A stretch of DNA of 47,298 nt from Planctomycetota bacterium (GTDB taxonomy: Bacteria > Planctomycetota > UBA1135 > UBA2386): positions 1 to 47,298 of the forward strand of contig CANEYR010000026.1 of NCBI GenBank assembly GCA_947444055.1, given 5' to 3'. The notes under the pieces are model-generated. The model was given only the letters and a program-made list of their open reading frames with translations, did not search any database and was not told where the DNA came from. Shown one piece after another: positions 27,965-35,227 of this stretch (within the stretch, counting starts at the first letter, position 1; the number at the start of each line of letters is the position of its first letter). The translations under genes were made by a program, and so were the position numbers.

Positions 27965-28447
27965 ATGGCTCGAAACAACCGGTTGCTCAGCGCCGCTGGT
28001 CGCCCTGCGCACATGCTGCGAAGGTGCCAGAAGGCCCTCAGCATGGGCGCGCTCGCTCTGCTGGCTGCGTTGACCCTTACGGCGTGTGCCGCCACGGACC
28101 CGTCGGGCGCGAACGGTGTGAGCGCGGTGCAGTTTCAGGACGTCGTCGTGCCGAACGGCCTGCGTCTGAAGGATGCCGGCCACGAAAGCTACTCACGCGA
28201 TGAAGCTGGTTGGCGTCAGGGTCATTTCGTCTACACGGGTCAGATCGACCTGGCGACCGCTGCGAGCTATGTGCGGGAGCGCATGCCACAGCACAGTTGG
28301 GCCAAGGTGCACGACGAAGAGGCAGCCGAAACAGGTCTGCGAATGCGATTCGAACGCGGCATCTACAAGGCCGATTACTCCTTCTCACGCAGTGACGGCG
28401 CCACGATGATGGTTGTCGATTACGCGACCGACTACAGCCGTCGGTAA
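27965..28447 (+). CDS. Putative lipoprotein of unknown function
   Basis: A 160-residue protein with an n-region rich in Arg, a hydrophobic stretch (MGALALLAALTLTAC) and a lipobox LTAC giving lipidated Cys41. The mature part is a single alpha/beta domain: VVPNGLRLKDAGHESYSRDEAGWRQGHFVYTG..., ending YSFSRSDGATMMVVDYATDYSRR. I do not recognise the family. ATG 27965 is used; Met17 at 28013 is a plausible shorter start. It is 15 bases before the cyclophilin-like gene and probably shares its transcript. Confidence 0.7.
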   Translation: MARNNRLLSAAGRPAHMLRRCQKALSMGALALLAALTLTACAATDPSGANGVSAVQFQDVVVPNGLRLKDAGHESYSRDEAGWRQGHFVYTGQIDLATAASYVRERMPQHSWAKVHDEEAAETGLRMRFERGIYKADYSFSRSDGATMMVVDYATDYSRR

Positions 28448-28462
28448 CTCAGGAACCCCAAA

Positions 28463-29632
28463 ATGTCTGCTAATCCGACGTCTGCCAATCCTGCCCCAAC
28501 TGTTCAGGGGACGCAGGCCCCAAGCCAGATCGAACTGTTCTGGGAGCGCTACCGGTCCCTCCTTTTGGTGATCCTCCTGGTGGCATTCGGCGCCCTCGGA
28601 GTCAATTACGCTATCAAGCACTACGCCCAGAAGGAAGCTGATGCTACGTGGTCGAGTTTTGCTGCAACCATGGGATTGGACGCGGCTTACACGGATCAAA
28701 CAAAGGCCAATGAGAGCCTTAGCGAGCGCTTGGCCAGTGTAGATGGGGCGAAGCTCAGGGCTGCAGCTACGGTTGCACCGGATAGTCAGAAGCCATTCTT
28801 GCTCGCAGCCGTTGCCCGTCGTGCCATTCTCGACAAGGAATGGGACGCAGCTGAGGCGGTTCTGCGGGAGCTAGAAGCTAAATTCCCCAACCACATCCTG
28901 GTCAAGGATGGTTCGCATCCTGTTCAGTCACAAGAGTTTGTGAAAGAAAAAGACGACGCGCCGAAGCCGACGCCGGGAAAGCCGAAGCGACCTGAGTTCA
29001 AGGCGGTAGTTGCGGGTAGTGCTGTGGGACTCATGCGCAGTCAGATCGAGGCAGCAAAGAGCTATGTGGTTCCTGCTCAATTTGCCAAGGTCGAGGTGCC
29101 AGCGGACGCAGCCAAAGTGAAGTACGAACTTTCTGGCGACTACGGGGCTTTCACCATCGCCCTGCTACCAGATGCACCGTTGCACCGTGACGCGTTTCTC
29201 AAGCTGGCCGAGGCGGGCTTCTGGAAAGACATCGCCATCGACGAGATTCGTCGTCCGACCAAGTTCAGCAAGACGCCTCACGAGCTTCACCTCGGGTTTG
29301 AGTCAACGAAAGGTGATGATCGAGAGAAGTGGACGGTGACGGACCCAAGCAAGAATCTGGTCGACTTCGAGAGCAACAAACTGAGCCACTTCGCCGGTGC
29401 GGTGTCCGCGCGGAATGAGGCGGACGGCAAGTCATGTGCGGATCGCTTTTGGGTTGTGGTGGACGACGCGCCAAAGTACGACGGCGAGCGGGTCATCTTC
29501 GGGTTTGTCGTCGAGGGGCTCGACAACTTGAAGCGCGCTTGCGAAGCAACGATGACGGCCCAGGAAGAAGGGCAGGGGCAAGGCAAGCCAAGCGAATCGA
29601 TTCGGGTCACCTCAGTGACCGTCGTCAAGTAG
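28463..29632 (+). CDS. Membrane-anchored TPR-like and cyclophilin-type PPIase-like protein
   Basis: A 389-residue protein. An N-terminal helix (SLLLVILLVAFGALGVNYAI, 31-50) is followed by a YfgM-like helical repeat region to about residue 150 (AVARRAILDKEWDAAEAVLRELEAKFPNH) and a Lys/Pro linker. Residues 205-385 have the cyclophilin order: YGAFTIALLPDAPLHRDAFLKLAEAGFW, then HFAGAVSARNEADGKSCADRFWVVV, then VIFGFVVEGLDNLKRA. The catalytic FHR-x(3)-F-x-QGGD loop is not recognisable and the GSQFFI strand reads ADRFWVV, so isomerase activity is doubtful. The likely role is a periplasmic folding or substrate-binding factor. Confidence 0.7.
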   Translation: MSANPTSANPAPTVQGTQAPSQIELFWERYRSLLLVILLVAFGALGVNYAIKHYAQKEADATWSSFAATMGLDAAYTDQTKANESLSERLASVDGAKLRAAATVAPDSQKPFLLAAVARRAILDKEWDAAEAVLRELEAKFPNHILVKDGSHPVQSQEFVKEKDDAPKPTPGKPKRPEFKAVVAGSAVGLMRSQIEAAKSYVVPAQFAKVEVPADAAKVKYELSGDYGAFTIALLPDAPLHRDAFLKLAEAGFWKDIAIDEIRRPTKFSKTPHELHLGFESTKGDDREKWTVTDPSKNLVDFESNKLSHFAGAVSARNEADGKSCADRFWVVVDDAPKYDGERVIFGFVVEGLDNLKRACEATMTAQEEGQGQGKPSESIRVTSVTVVK

Positions 29633-29660
29633 GCTGGGCCCAGGTACAGGTAATCCTGCT

Positions 29661-29700
29661 GAGGGGGTTCCCCCCTCGGGCCTGCAGGGGCCCCCTCCCG
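29661..29700. terminator. Cluster of overlapping GC hairpins between convergent genes
   Basis: gaggggg (29661-29667) pairs with ccccctc (29671-29677) around the 3-base loop ttc. A second stem, gggcc (29678-29682) with ggccc (29689-29693), follows directly. A further ccccctc at 29691-29697 could pair with the first arm instead. No T-run is present. The region separates the convergent cyclophilin-like and parB gene ends and probably ends transcription from one or both sides. Confidence 0.45.
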
Positions 29701-29717
29701 GGGCCGTCAAGACTACC

Positions 29718-30620
29718 CTAGGCGTTCTTGAGCCGCTGGAAGACGCGCTCGAACTCTTCGCGACCAGCGCACTCGATAATGATCTGGCTGCGCTTGCGGC
29801 CGTAGCGCACCTTGACAGGGGTGCTTAGCGCCTCCACAAGGCTCTCCTCTAGCTCGTTGAGCCATACAGGTCGGCCCTTGGACTTGGCTGCTGAGGAACT
29901 TCCAGCCTTCGATTGCTCCATGGCGTCTTTGACCTTTGCTTCGAGCACCCGCACGGACCAGGCCTGTTTGATCGCCTCGGTTGCTGCCTTCGAAATGGCT
30001 TCGTGGTCCGGCAGAGCGAGCAAGCTCCGCGCGTGTCCCATACTCAATGTTCCACGTGAAACATGAGCCTGCACGTCTTCTGGAAGGTCCAGGAGGCGGA
30101 GAAAGTTTGCGACCGACGACCGATCGAGCCCCACCCTCTTGGCAATCTCCTCTTGGGTGGCTTGAAGCTTGTCCATCAGCACGCGAAAGCCATGCGCCTT
30201 CTCGATCGCGTTGAGATCTTCCCGCTGCAGGTTCTCAACCAGGCCGAAAACCGCTGAGTCCTGGTCTGTAATCGCGCGGACTAGGACGGGCACCTTCGCC
30301 AGGCCGGCCAACTTGGCGGCCCGCCAGCGTCGTTCACCCGCCACGATCTCAAGCCGTTCACCAACTCGCCGCGCCAGGATGGGCTGAAGGATGCCGCTGG
30401 TCCTGATCGAATCTGCGAGCTCGTTCAACTCGAGCTCGGCGAACACGCGGCGAGGTTGGTAGGGACTGACACAGAGAGTGTCCAGGTCCGCGAGCACGAC
30501 CTCATCGATGGGCTTGCGGGCGTCAGGTTCGCTACGGACGACCGAGGAGACTGGTTGTCCTTGTGGCTTGCCACCGGAGAGGAAAAAATCGAGACCACGA
30601 CCAAGACGACGATCAACCAT
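29718..30620 (-). CDS. parB: Chromosome partitioning protein ParB
   Basis: A 300-residue ParB CTPase/DNA-binding protein. The N-terminal ParB/Srx domain contains SPYQPRRVF and the CTP/arginine-patch motif GERRWRAAK. The central domain has the HTH TQEEIAKRVGLDRSSVANFLRLLDLP, which binds parS, followed by the parS-contact region GTLSMGHARSLLAL. The C-terminal ~60 residues are a dimerisation domain (VKVRYGRKRSQIIIECAGREEFERVF). It overlaps the parA stop by eight bases. It loads on parS, spreads, and recruits SMC and ParA for origin segregation. A parS site lies inside the gene itself. Confidence 0.95.
   Translation of the reverse strand: MVDRRLGRGLDFFLSGGKPQGQPVSSVVRSEPDARKPIDEVVLADLDTLCVSPYQPRRVFAELELNELADSIRTSGILQPILARRVGERLEIVAGERRWRAAKLAGLAKVPVLVRAITDQDSAVFGLVENLQREDLNAIEKAHGFRVLMDKLQATQEEIAKRVGLDRSSVANFLRLLDLPEDVQAHVSRGTLSMGHARSLLALPDHEAISKAATEAIKQAWSVRVLEAKVKDAMEQSKAGSSSAAKSKGRPVWLNELEESLVEALSTPVKVRYGRKRSQIIIECAGREEFERVFQRLKNA
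30048..30063. promoter_or_regulatory. parS: parS centromere site within parB
   Basis: The 16-mer tgttccacgtgaaaca matches the conserved bacterial chromosomal parS consensus TGTTNCACGTGAAACA at every defined position. It lies inside the parB coding sequence, at the codons for VSRGT in the region just after the helix-turn-helix. ParB binds and nucleates here. Chromosomal parS sites cluster near the replication origin, so this window is probably origin-proximal. I saw no other full match in the window. Confidence 0.9.
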
Positions 30621-31335
30621 CGATCAGCTCCTTCACAAGTTCGGCGTAGCAGAGAGCACTTTTCGAATCGGGGCAATGCTGGAAGACGGTCTTGCCAAAA
30701 CTGGCAGCCTCCACCAAGTTTGCGTCGCGAACGATGACCGTCTTTAGCAGTCGGTCGGAAAGGTTCGCACGAAGATCATTAAGGATCTCAAGTGCAACCG
30801 CTTCGCGGGCATCCACCATGGTTGGTAGAACACCGCGCAGCTTGGCTCTACCCGGGAACTCGGCCGAAGCCGCCTCCAGGCTCGCAAGCATCTGCGAAAG
30901 GCCGTGCATCGCAAAGAACTCGGCCTGGACGGGCACGACAACGTGCTCTGCGATTTGCACGCCCGCCCATCCCCACTCATCCATTCGCGGGGGGCAATCA
31001 ACCACCAACCAGTCGGCTCGTCCATCAAGGCGACTAACCAGCTCCTTGAGACGCACTACGTCAATCGATGCATTGCGAGCCAGCGTCGAGCTATCGCCAG
31101 CTGACGGCAGTAACCAAAGGCCGGGGGCGATGTGAATGAGCCCCTCCATCTCGACGTCAGGGTCCTGTGTTGCGGACATTCCCTGAACTGCAACCGTAGC
31201 GTTGCCCTGTGGGTCCAGGTCGAACAGCACCACTCTGTGACCCGCCAAACACAGGCCGTGAGCGAGGTGGATGGCGGTGGTCGTCTTACCGACACCACCC
31301 TTCTGATTTGCTAGAACAATGGATCGCACCGCCAC
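30613..31335 (-). CDS. parA: Chromosome partitioning ATPase ParA
   Basis: A 240-residue ParA/Soj ATPase. It has the deviant Walker A KGGVGKTTT (Lys12 to Thr20), Walker A' region HRVVLFDLDPQGNAT, and Walker B WLVVDCPPR. The short N-terminus without an HTH is that of chromosomal (type Ib-like/Soj) ParA. The start is GTG at 31335; a nearby in-frame GTG at 31329 is an alternative. Overlap with parB by eight bases indicates translational coupling. It forms nucleoid-bound gradients that pull ParB-parS complexes apart. Confidence 0.94.
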   Translation of the reverse strand: MAVRSIVLANQKGGVGKTTTAIHLAHGLCLAGHRVVLFDLDPQGNATVAVQGMSATQDPDVEMEGLIHIAPGLWLLPSAGDSSTLARNASIDVVRLKELVSRLDGRADWLVVDCPPRMDEWGWAGVQIAEHVVVPVQAEFFAMHGLSQMLASLEAASAEFPGRAKLRGVLPTMVDAREAVALEILNDLRANLSDRLLKTVIVRDANLVEAASFGKTVFQHCPDSKSALCYAELVKELIDG

Positions 31336-31485
31336 CGCCCTTGACCTAAGGAGACCTTACCGCCCTGAATCGCAAGCTCGGCACCAACAAGATCTAGTCT
31401 TGCGAGCCACCAGACTTGTCCGTTTGATCCTAGCTCGACCCCGTCAGTGCGAGAACAACGGACCTCCGATTCTGGCAGAGAGCGA

Positions 31486-32082
31486 ATGTCATCTCCCATG
31501 ATGCACTGCGATCTTCGCTTGGCGTGGCTGTCGGCGCGCGTGGCCTTCAGGAGCGCCGGCCCTGTTCCATGGATACTCGCGGTGTCCTTGGTTCTGATCG
31601 CGAGCCTGCAGGAGCCCACCCTGCTGCGTTCCTATGAAGTCCAGCTGGTCAACCAGTCAGCACTCGGGGTGGGCGTGGTGTTGTCGGCGGTCCTTGCTAG
31701 TAGCCTTCGCGCGCCGCCCCGAGTGCTCCCCCACGTGCTCGCGGTGACGGTCTTGGTGACGACGGTCTTCAGTTCCTTGTTCGTGCTCGCCCTGGTCGCA
31801 GACCTCGGCCAGGGCCTGACTAGTAACTGGGCAGAAGTCTTTCCGAGGATCATCACGGCAGTTATAATCATCTTGCCAGTAATTGTTTACTGGCATATTG
31901 CGACGCGAGCAAGCAACCTTCTCATCCTTGCTTCGACGAGCCTCCTCTGGCTAGTTTCAGTTGTTCTCACCGTGCAGACATGCTGCACGCATGTCTGGTC
32001 CTGGAGTCAGTTCATTGCTAGCATCGCCAGCTTCGTCTCAGCAACGACTCTGACCCATATTTACTGTCGACGGAAAATATGA
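31486..32082 (+). CDS. Multi-pass membrane protein of unknown function
   Basis: A protein of about 198 residues with five or six hydrophobic segments (roughly 24-42, 54-72, 80-104, 115-135, 140-160 and 165-185) and few polar loops. No family is recognised. The start is uncertain: ATG 31486 is used, and ATG 31498 or 31501 would also fit. Its stop overlaps the start of the metallophosphoesterase gene by four bases (ATGA), so the two are co-translated. Its base composition is lower in GC than its neighbours; the line 31861-31920 is 42 % GC against 70 % at 33661-33720. The divergent parA gene starts about 150 bases upstream. Confidence 0.6.
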   Translation: MSSPMMHCDLRLAWLSARVAFRSAGPVPWILAVSLVLIASLQEPTLLRSYEVQLVNQSALGVGVVLSAVLASSLRAPPRVLPHVLAVTVLVTTVFSSLFVLALVADLGQGLTSNWAEVFPRIITAVIIILPVIVYWHIATRASNLLILASTSLLWLVSVVLTVQTCCTHVWSWSQFIASIASFVSATTLTHIYCRRKI

Positions 32083-32819
32083 GAATCGGCATCCTCGGCG
32101 ATATCCACGGTAACGCCGAGGCGTTGCGCGCGGTGGTTGCGGCCATGCGCCGCGATTCCGTCGACACCTGGGTCCAGGTTGGCGACATCGTTGGTTACGG
32201 CCCTGAACCGTCGGTCTGCATCGACATCGTTCGCGAACTCGGCTGCGTCACGTGTCTTGGCAACCATGACGCTGCGGTGTTGGGGCTGCTCGATACCTCG
32301 TACTTCAACAACTTCGCGCGCGCAGCAATCCACTGGACGACGCCGCGTCTGCGGCCAAGCGACCTTGAGTTCTTGCGCTCCTTGCCGCTGGTTGTGAAGC
32401 GGCCCGAGTTCACAGTCGTACACGGCACGCTGCACATGCCGGACCAGTTTGGTTACGTGATCAGCAAGGTCGAAGCGATCGACTCGCTCGAGCTGCAGGA
32501 GACACGTCTGTGCTTTGTCGGCCATTCCCATGTGCCTGCCGTGTACCTGCGACGCGACCGCTTTCCTGGGGAGATCGTGGAGAAGCCACAATCCGAGGTC
32601 GAAGTCTCCTACCGCGGCTATGAACGGGTTCTGATGAACGTCGGCAGCGTGGGCCAGCCGCGCGATGAGGATCCTCGTGCCGCGTACGGCCTCGTCGACA
32701 CCGAGCGAGAGGTCGCCTGGGTGAAGCGCGTGCACTACGACATTGCGGGTGTGCAACGCAAGATCCGCGAAGCGGGCTTGCCGGAAGTGCTAGCCAATCG
32801 GCTGGCGCTCGGCGTGTGA
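32079..32819 (+). CDS. Calcineurin-like metallophosphoesterase (YfcE/Metallophos_2 type)
   Basis: A 246-residue phosphoesterase with the binuclear metal motifs in order: GDIHG (Asp8, His10), VQVGDIVGYGP, CLGNHDA and GHSHVPA near residue 150. The GYGP after the second motif and the VGSVGQPRD block near the C-terminus are features of the bacterial group of small phosphodiesterases. It may act on a nucleotide or sugar phosphate; the substrate is not evident. It overlaps the membrane protein gene by four bases and is 11 bases before the PIG-L gene, so all three probably form one transcript. Confidence 0.9.
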   Translation: MRIGILGDIHGNAEALRAVVAAMRRDSVDTWVQVGDIVGYGPEPSVCIDIVRELGCVTCLGNHDAAVLGLLDTSYFNNFARAAIHWTTPRLRPSDLEFLRSLPLVVKRPEFTVVHGTLHMPDQFGYVISKVEAIDSLELQETRLCFVGHSHVPAVYLRRDRFPGEIVEKPQSEVEVSYRGYERVLMNVGSVGQPRDEDPRAAYGLVDTEREVAWVKRVHYDIAGVQRKIREAGLPEVLANRLALGV

Positions 32820-32830
32820 AGGGAAGTTCG

Positions 32831-35212
32831 ATGCGGGCGACGTGCGTCGTTCTCGCGTGGCTCTCGGTGCTTCCAGCCCAGCGTTCGGATGTTGAGATTC
32901 GCACGCCAGCTGGTTTCCTTGCGATCGAGCAAGCTACGAAGGACGCCAACGCAGATTCGTTGGTCCTGCTCGTCGCCTCGCATCCCGATGACCGCTACGT
33001 GCTGCCGGCGGTTTGGCTGCGACGAACCTTCGGCTTTCGCGTGGCCGTGTTGTTGGCAACGCGAGGTGGTGGTGGGCAGAACAGTTTTGGGTCGGAATCT
33101 GGGGACGCTCTAGAACGCATTCGCACTCTGGAGGCCGAAGCTGGGTGCAAGCAAATCGGCGCCGAAGTTTGGTACCTCAATCGTCCAGACGGCGGCTTCC
33201 GCCGCTCGGCGGTGGAGACGTTTGCTGAATGGGGGCGCGAAGAAACTCTGCGCGACCTGGTTCGTGTTCTGCGGCAGTTGCGCCCTGACGCGATCCTCTC
33301 GACGCACCACGCCGAAGAGCAGCATGGACACGACCTGGCGCTCGTCGACCTTCTTCCTGAGGCCATCACCAAAGCGGCCGATGCCGCGTTCGATCCATCG
33401 CTACCGCCGCATGCCATCAGCCGGTTCTGGTTAGGCGCCGGCAGCACACCATCGCCGCGCACGATTCGCATCGACGTCGAGCGACTGGATCCCGGACTGG
33501 GGGTCACCCTGCGACGCCTCGCCTATGACATCTTGAGAACGGCTCACCTGAGCCCCGGTCCGCCCGCCCCGATCGATAGCGTTTTCGACGCCGAGATGCG
33601 GTTCGAGCCACAAGGCGGCGTCGATCTCGAGTTCAGCGCTATACGACCCTTGGCCCTGCCCTCCGTGCTGGACCCGCAACGATGGCCTGGCGTCGCCAAG
33701 CGAGCCGTCGAGATCGACGGCTTCCTGCGGCTGCTGCCCGCGAGAATTGCGCGCGGTGAGTCTCTGCTGCCCGAGATTGCGGCCATGGTGATCGAGTTGC
33801 GATCGATCCGTAGTTCGTCGTCGACCGCCGATAGCGTCCTCCGGTTGGATCGTCGCATTGCCGCTCTCGAACAGTTGTTGGCGGTGGTGGCGGGTGTGCA
33901 GTTCGAGGTCGATCTGCCGTCCGGCACGATCGCCGTCGCGGGCGAAGAACTCGTCGCGGTCGTGCGGGTGCACGTCACCGTGCCGCGTGCGGTGCGTTGG
34001 CGCGCCGAAGGACTCGATGGTGTCGACGCCCGGATCGAGTCAGAGTCTGGTGAAGACCAGGAGGCGACGACAGATCGCGCGCGGGTGAGCCTCACCCTTC
34101 GAATTCCCAGGGACTCAGGCAGCCCGGAAGCCACGGCCGCGCGATTCCATTCGCAGCGCTACGTCCCGCCGGTGCGCATCCGCATTCATGCCGCAATTGA
34201 AGGTGTCGAATTGCCCATGATCGTGGCGTTGCCGGTCACGAACCGGCCGCCAGTCGAAATGCACGTAGTGCCACGCATGCTGCTGTTGCCGAAGGTGCGG
34301 ACCCATCTGCAATTCAGTGTCGGCATCACCCGCAATTCACAGTTTCCGATCGCGAGTGAACTCGAAGTGCACGGAACGGCGGGCTACGCCATGGAACGCG
34401 AGCGCCTCGAAATCGCGTTGGATAACCAACGCAGTGACACGTTCAGCTTCCGCGTACAAGCGCCCGTCGATCGCAAGCCGGGCGTTGATGTGCTGCGCAT
34501 TCGCTTGGGTGCCAATCGCATCGACTTGCCGGTGCATAAGGTTGATGTGTCGCTGCCGAGCAACCTCCGCGTTGGCCTAGTGCGCAGCGGCGATGAGACG
34601 TTGACCGAAGTGTTGGGATCCGGTGGCCTCGGCATTCATTGGTCAGAACTCAGCGATGCGGACATCGCCGTCGCCGATCTCACCAATCTCGACACCATTG
34701 TTGTCGACGTCAGGGCCCTGCGAGATCGACCGTCAGCACGTAGTGCGTTCCGTCGCTTGCTAGACTTCTCGGCGACCAAGGGCCACCGGCTCGTTGTTTT
34801 CTACCAAAAGGACGTCGAGTTCCATCCGCCTCGTGAGGGGTTCCTCGGCGCCCCGCACACACTCTTTCAGATTGGCAAGAACCGAGTCACACGCGCCGAT
34901 GCGCCCGTTCACGTGCTGCTGCCAGCGCACACCTTGTTGCGTCATCCCAATGTGATTCAGCCAGGCGATTGGGATGGGTGGGAACAGGAACGAGCCCTCT
35001 ACCTGCCTAGTTCATGGGCAACGCAGTACGAAGAGATCATTGAACTGCACGACCCTGGGCAACCGAAGGAACGTGGCGCATTGCTGTACTGCCGCACCGG
35101 CGAAGGCGAATACGTCTACTGCGCCCTGGCTCTGTGGCGACAGCTCAAGAAGCTGCATCCAGGAGCGGTTCGCTTGCTCGCCAACTTGCTGACGCCGCTC
35201 GGACGAACGTGA
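32831..35212 (+). CDS. Secreted PIG-L family deacetylase with C-terminal GATase-like domain
   Basis: A 793-residue protein. A short signal sequence (MRATCVVLAWLSVLPAQ) and an AAGGGAAG seven bases upstream select ATG 32831 over GTG 32816. The PIG-L/LmbE domain at about 40-290 has the zinc motif SHPDD and HAEEQHGHD, which remove acetyl groups from N-acetylglucosamine conjugates in known members. A central region of about 250 residues is beta-rich. The last ~190 residues (VGLVRSGDETLTEVL... to ANLLTPLG) look like a glutamine-amidotransferase-like fold without an obvious catalytic Cys. PIG-L plus this tail is a known fusion in environmental bacteria. A role in cell-surface glycan breakdown is inferred. 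Confidence 0.85.
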   Translation: MRATCVVLAWLSVLPAQRSDVEIRTPAGFLAIEQATKDANADSLVLLVASHPDDRYVLPAVWLRRTFGFRVAVLLATRGGGGQNSFGSESGDALERIRTLEAEAGCKQIGAEVWYLNRPDGGFRRSAVETFAEWGREETLRDLVRVLRQLRPDAILSTHHAEEQHGHDLALVDLLPEAITKAADAAFDPSLPPHAISRFWLGAGSTPSPRTIRIDVERLDPGLGVTLRRLAYDILRTAHLSPGPPAPIDSVFDAEMRFEPQGGVDLEFSAIRPLALPSVLDPQRWPGVAKRAVEIDGFLRLLPARIARGESLLPEIAAMVIELRSIRSSSSTADSVLRLDRRIAALEQLLAVVAGVQFEVDLPSGTIAVAGEELVAVVRVHVTVPRAVRWRAEGLDGVDARIESESGEDQEATTDRARVSLTLRIPRDSGSPEATAARFHSQRYVPPVRIRIHAAIEGVELPMIVALPVTNRPPVEMHVVPRMLLLPKVRTHLQFSVGITRNSQFPIASELEVHGTAGYAMERERLEIALDNQRSDTFSFRVQAPVDRKPGVDVLRIRLGANRIDLPVHKVDVSLPSNLRVGLVRSGDETLTEVLGSGGLGIHWSELSDADIAVADLTNLDTIVVDVRALRDRPSARSAFRRLLDFSATKGHRLVVFYQKDVEFHPPREGFLGAPHTLFQIGKNRVTRADAPVHVLLPAHTLLRHPNVIQPGDWDGWEQERALYLPSSWATQYEEIIELHDPGQPKERGALLYCRTGEGEYVYCALALWRQLKKLHPGAVRLLANLLTPLGRT

Positions 35213-35227
35213 TGCCGTTGTCGCCGT

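Noticed and set aside
27751..28095. N-terminal extension of the HNH endonuclease frame
   Set aside because: Arg/Ala-rich, overlaps the divergent lipoprotein start; the AGGAG before ATG 27750 and the family N-terminus favour the shorter form.
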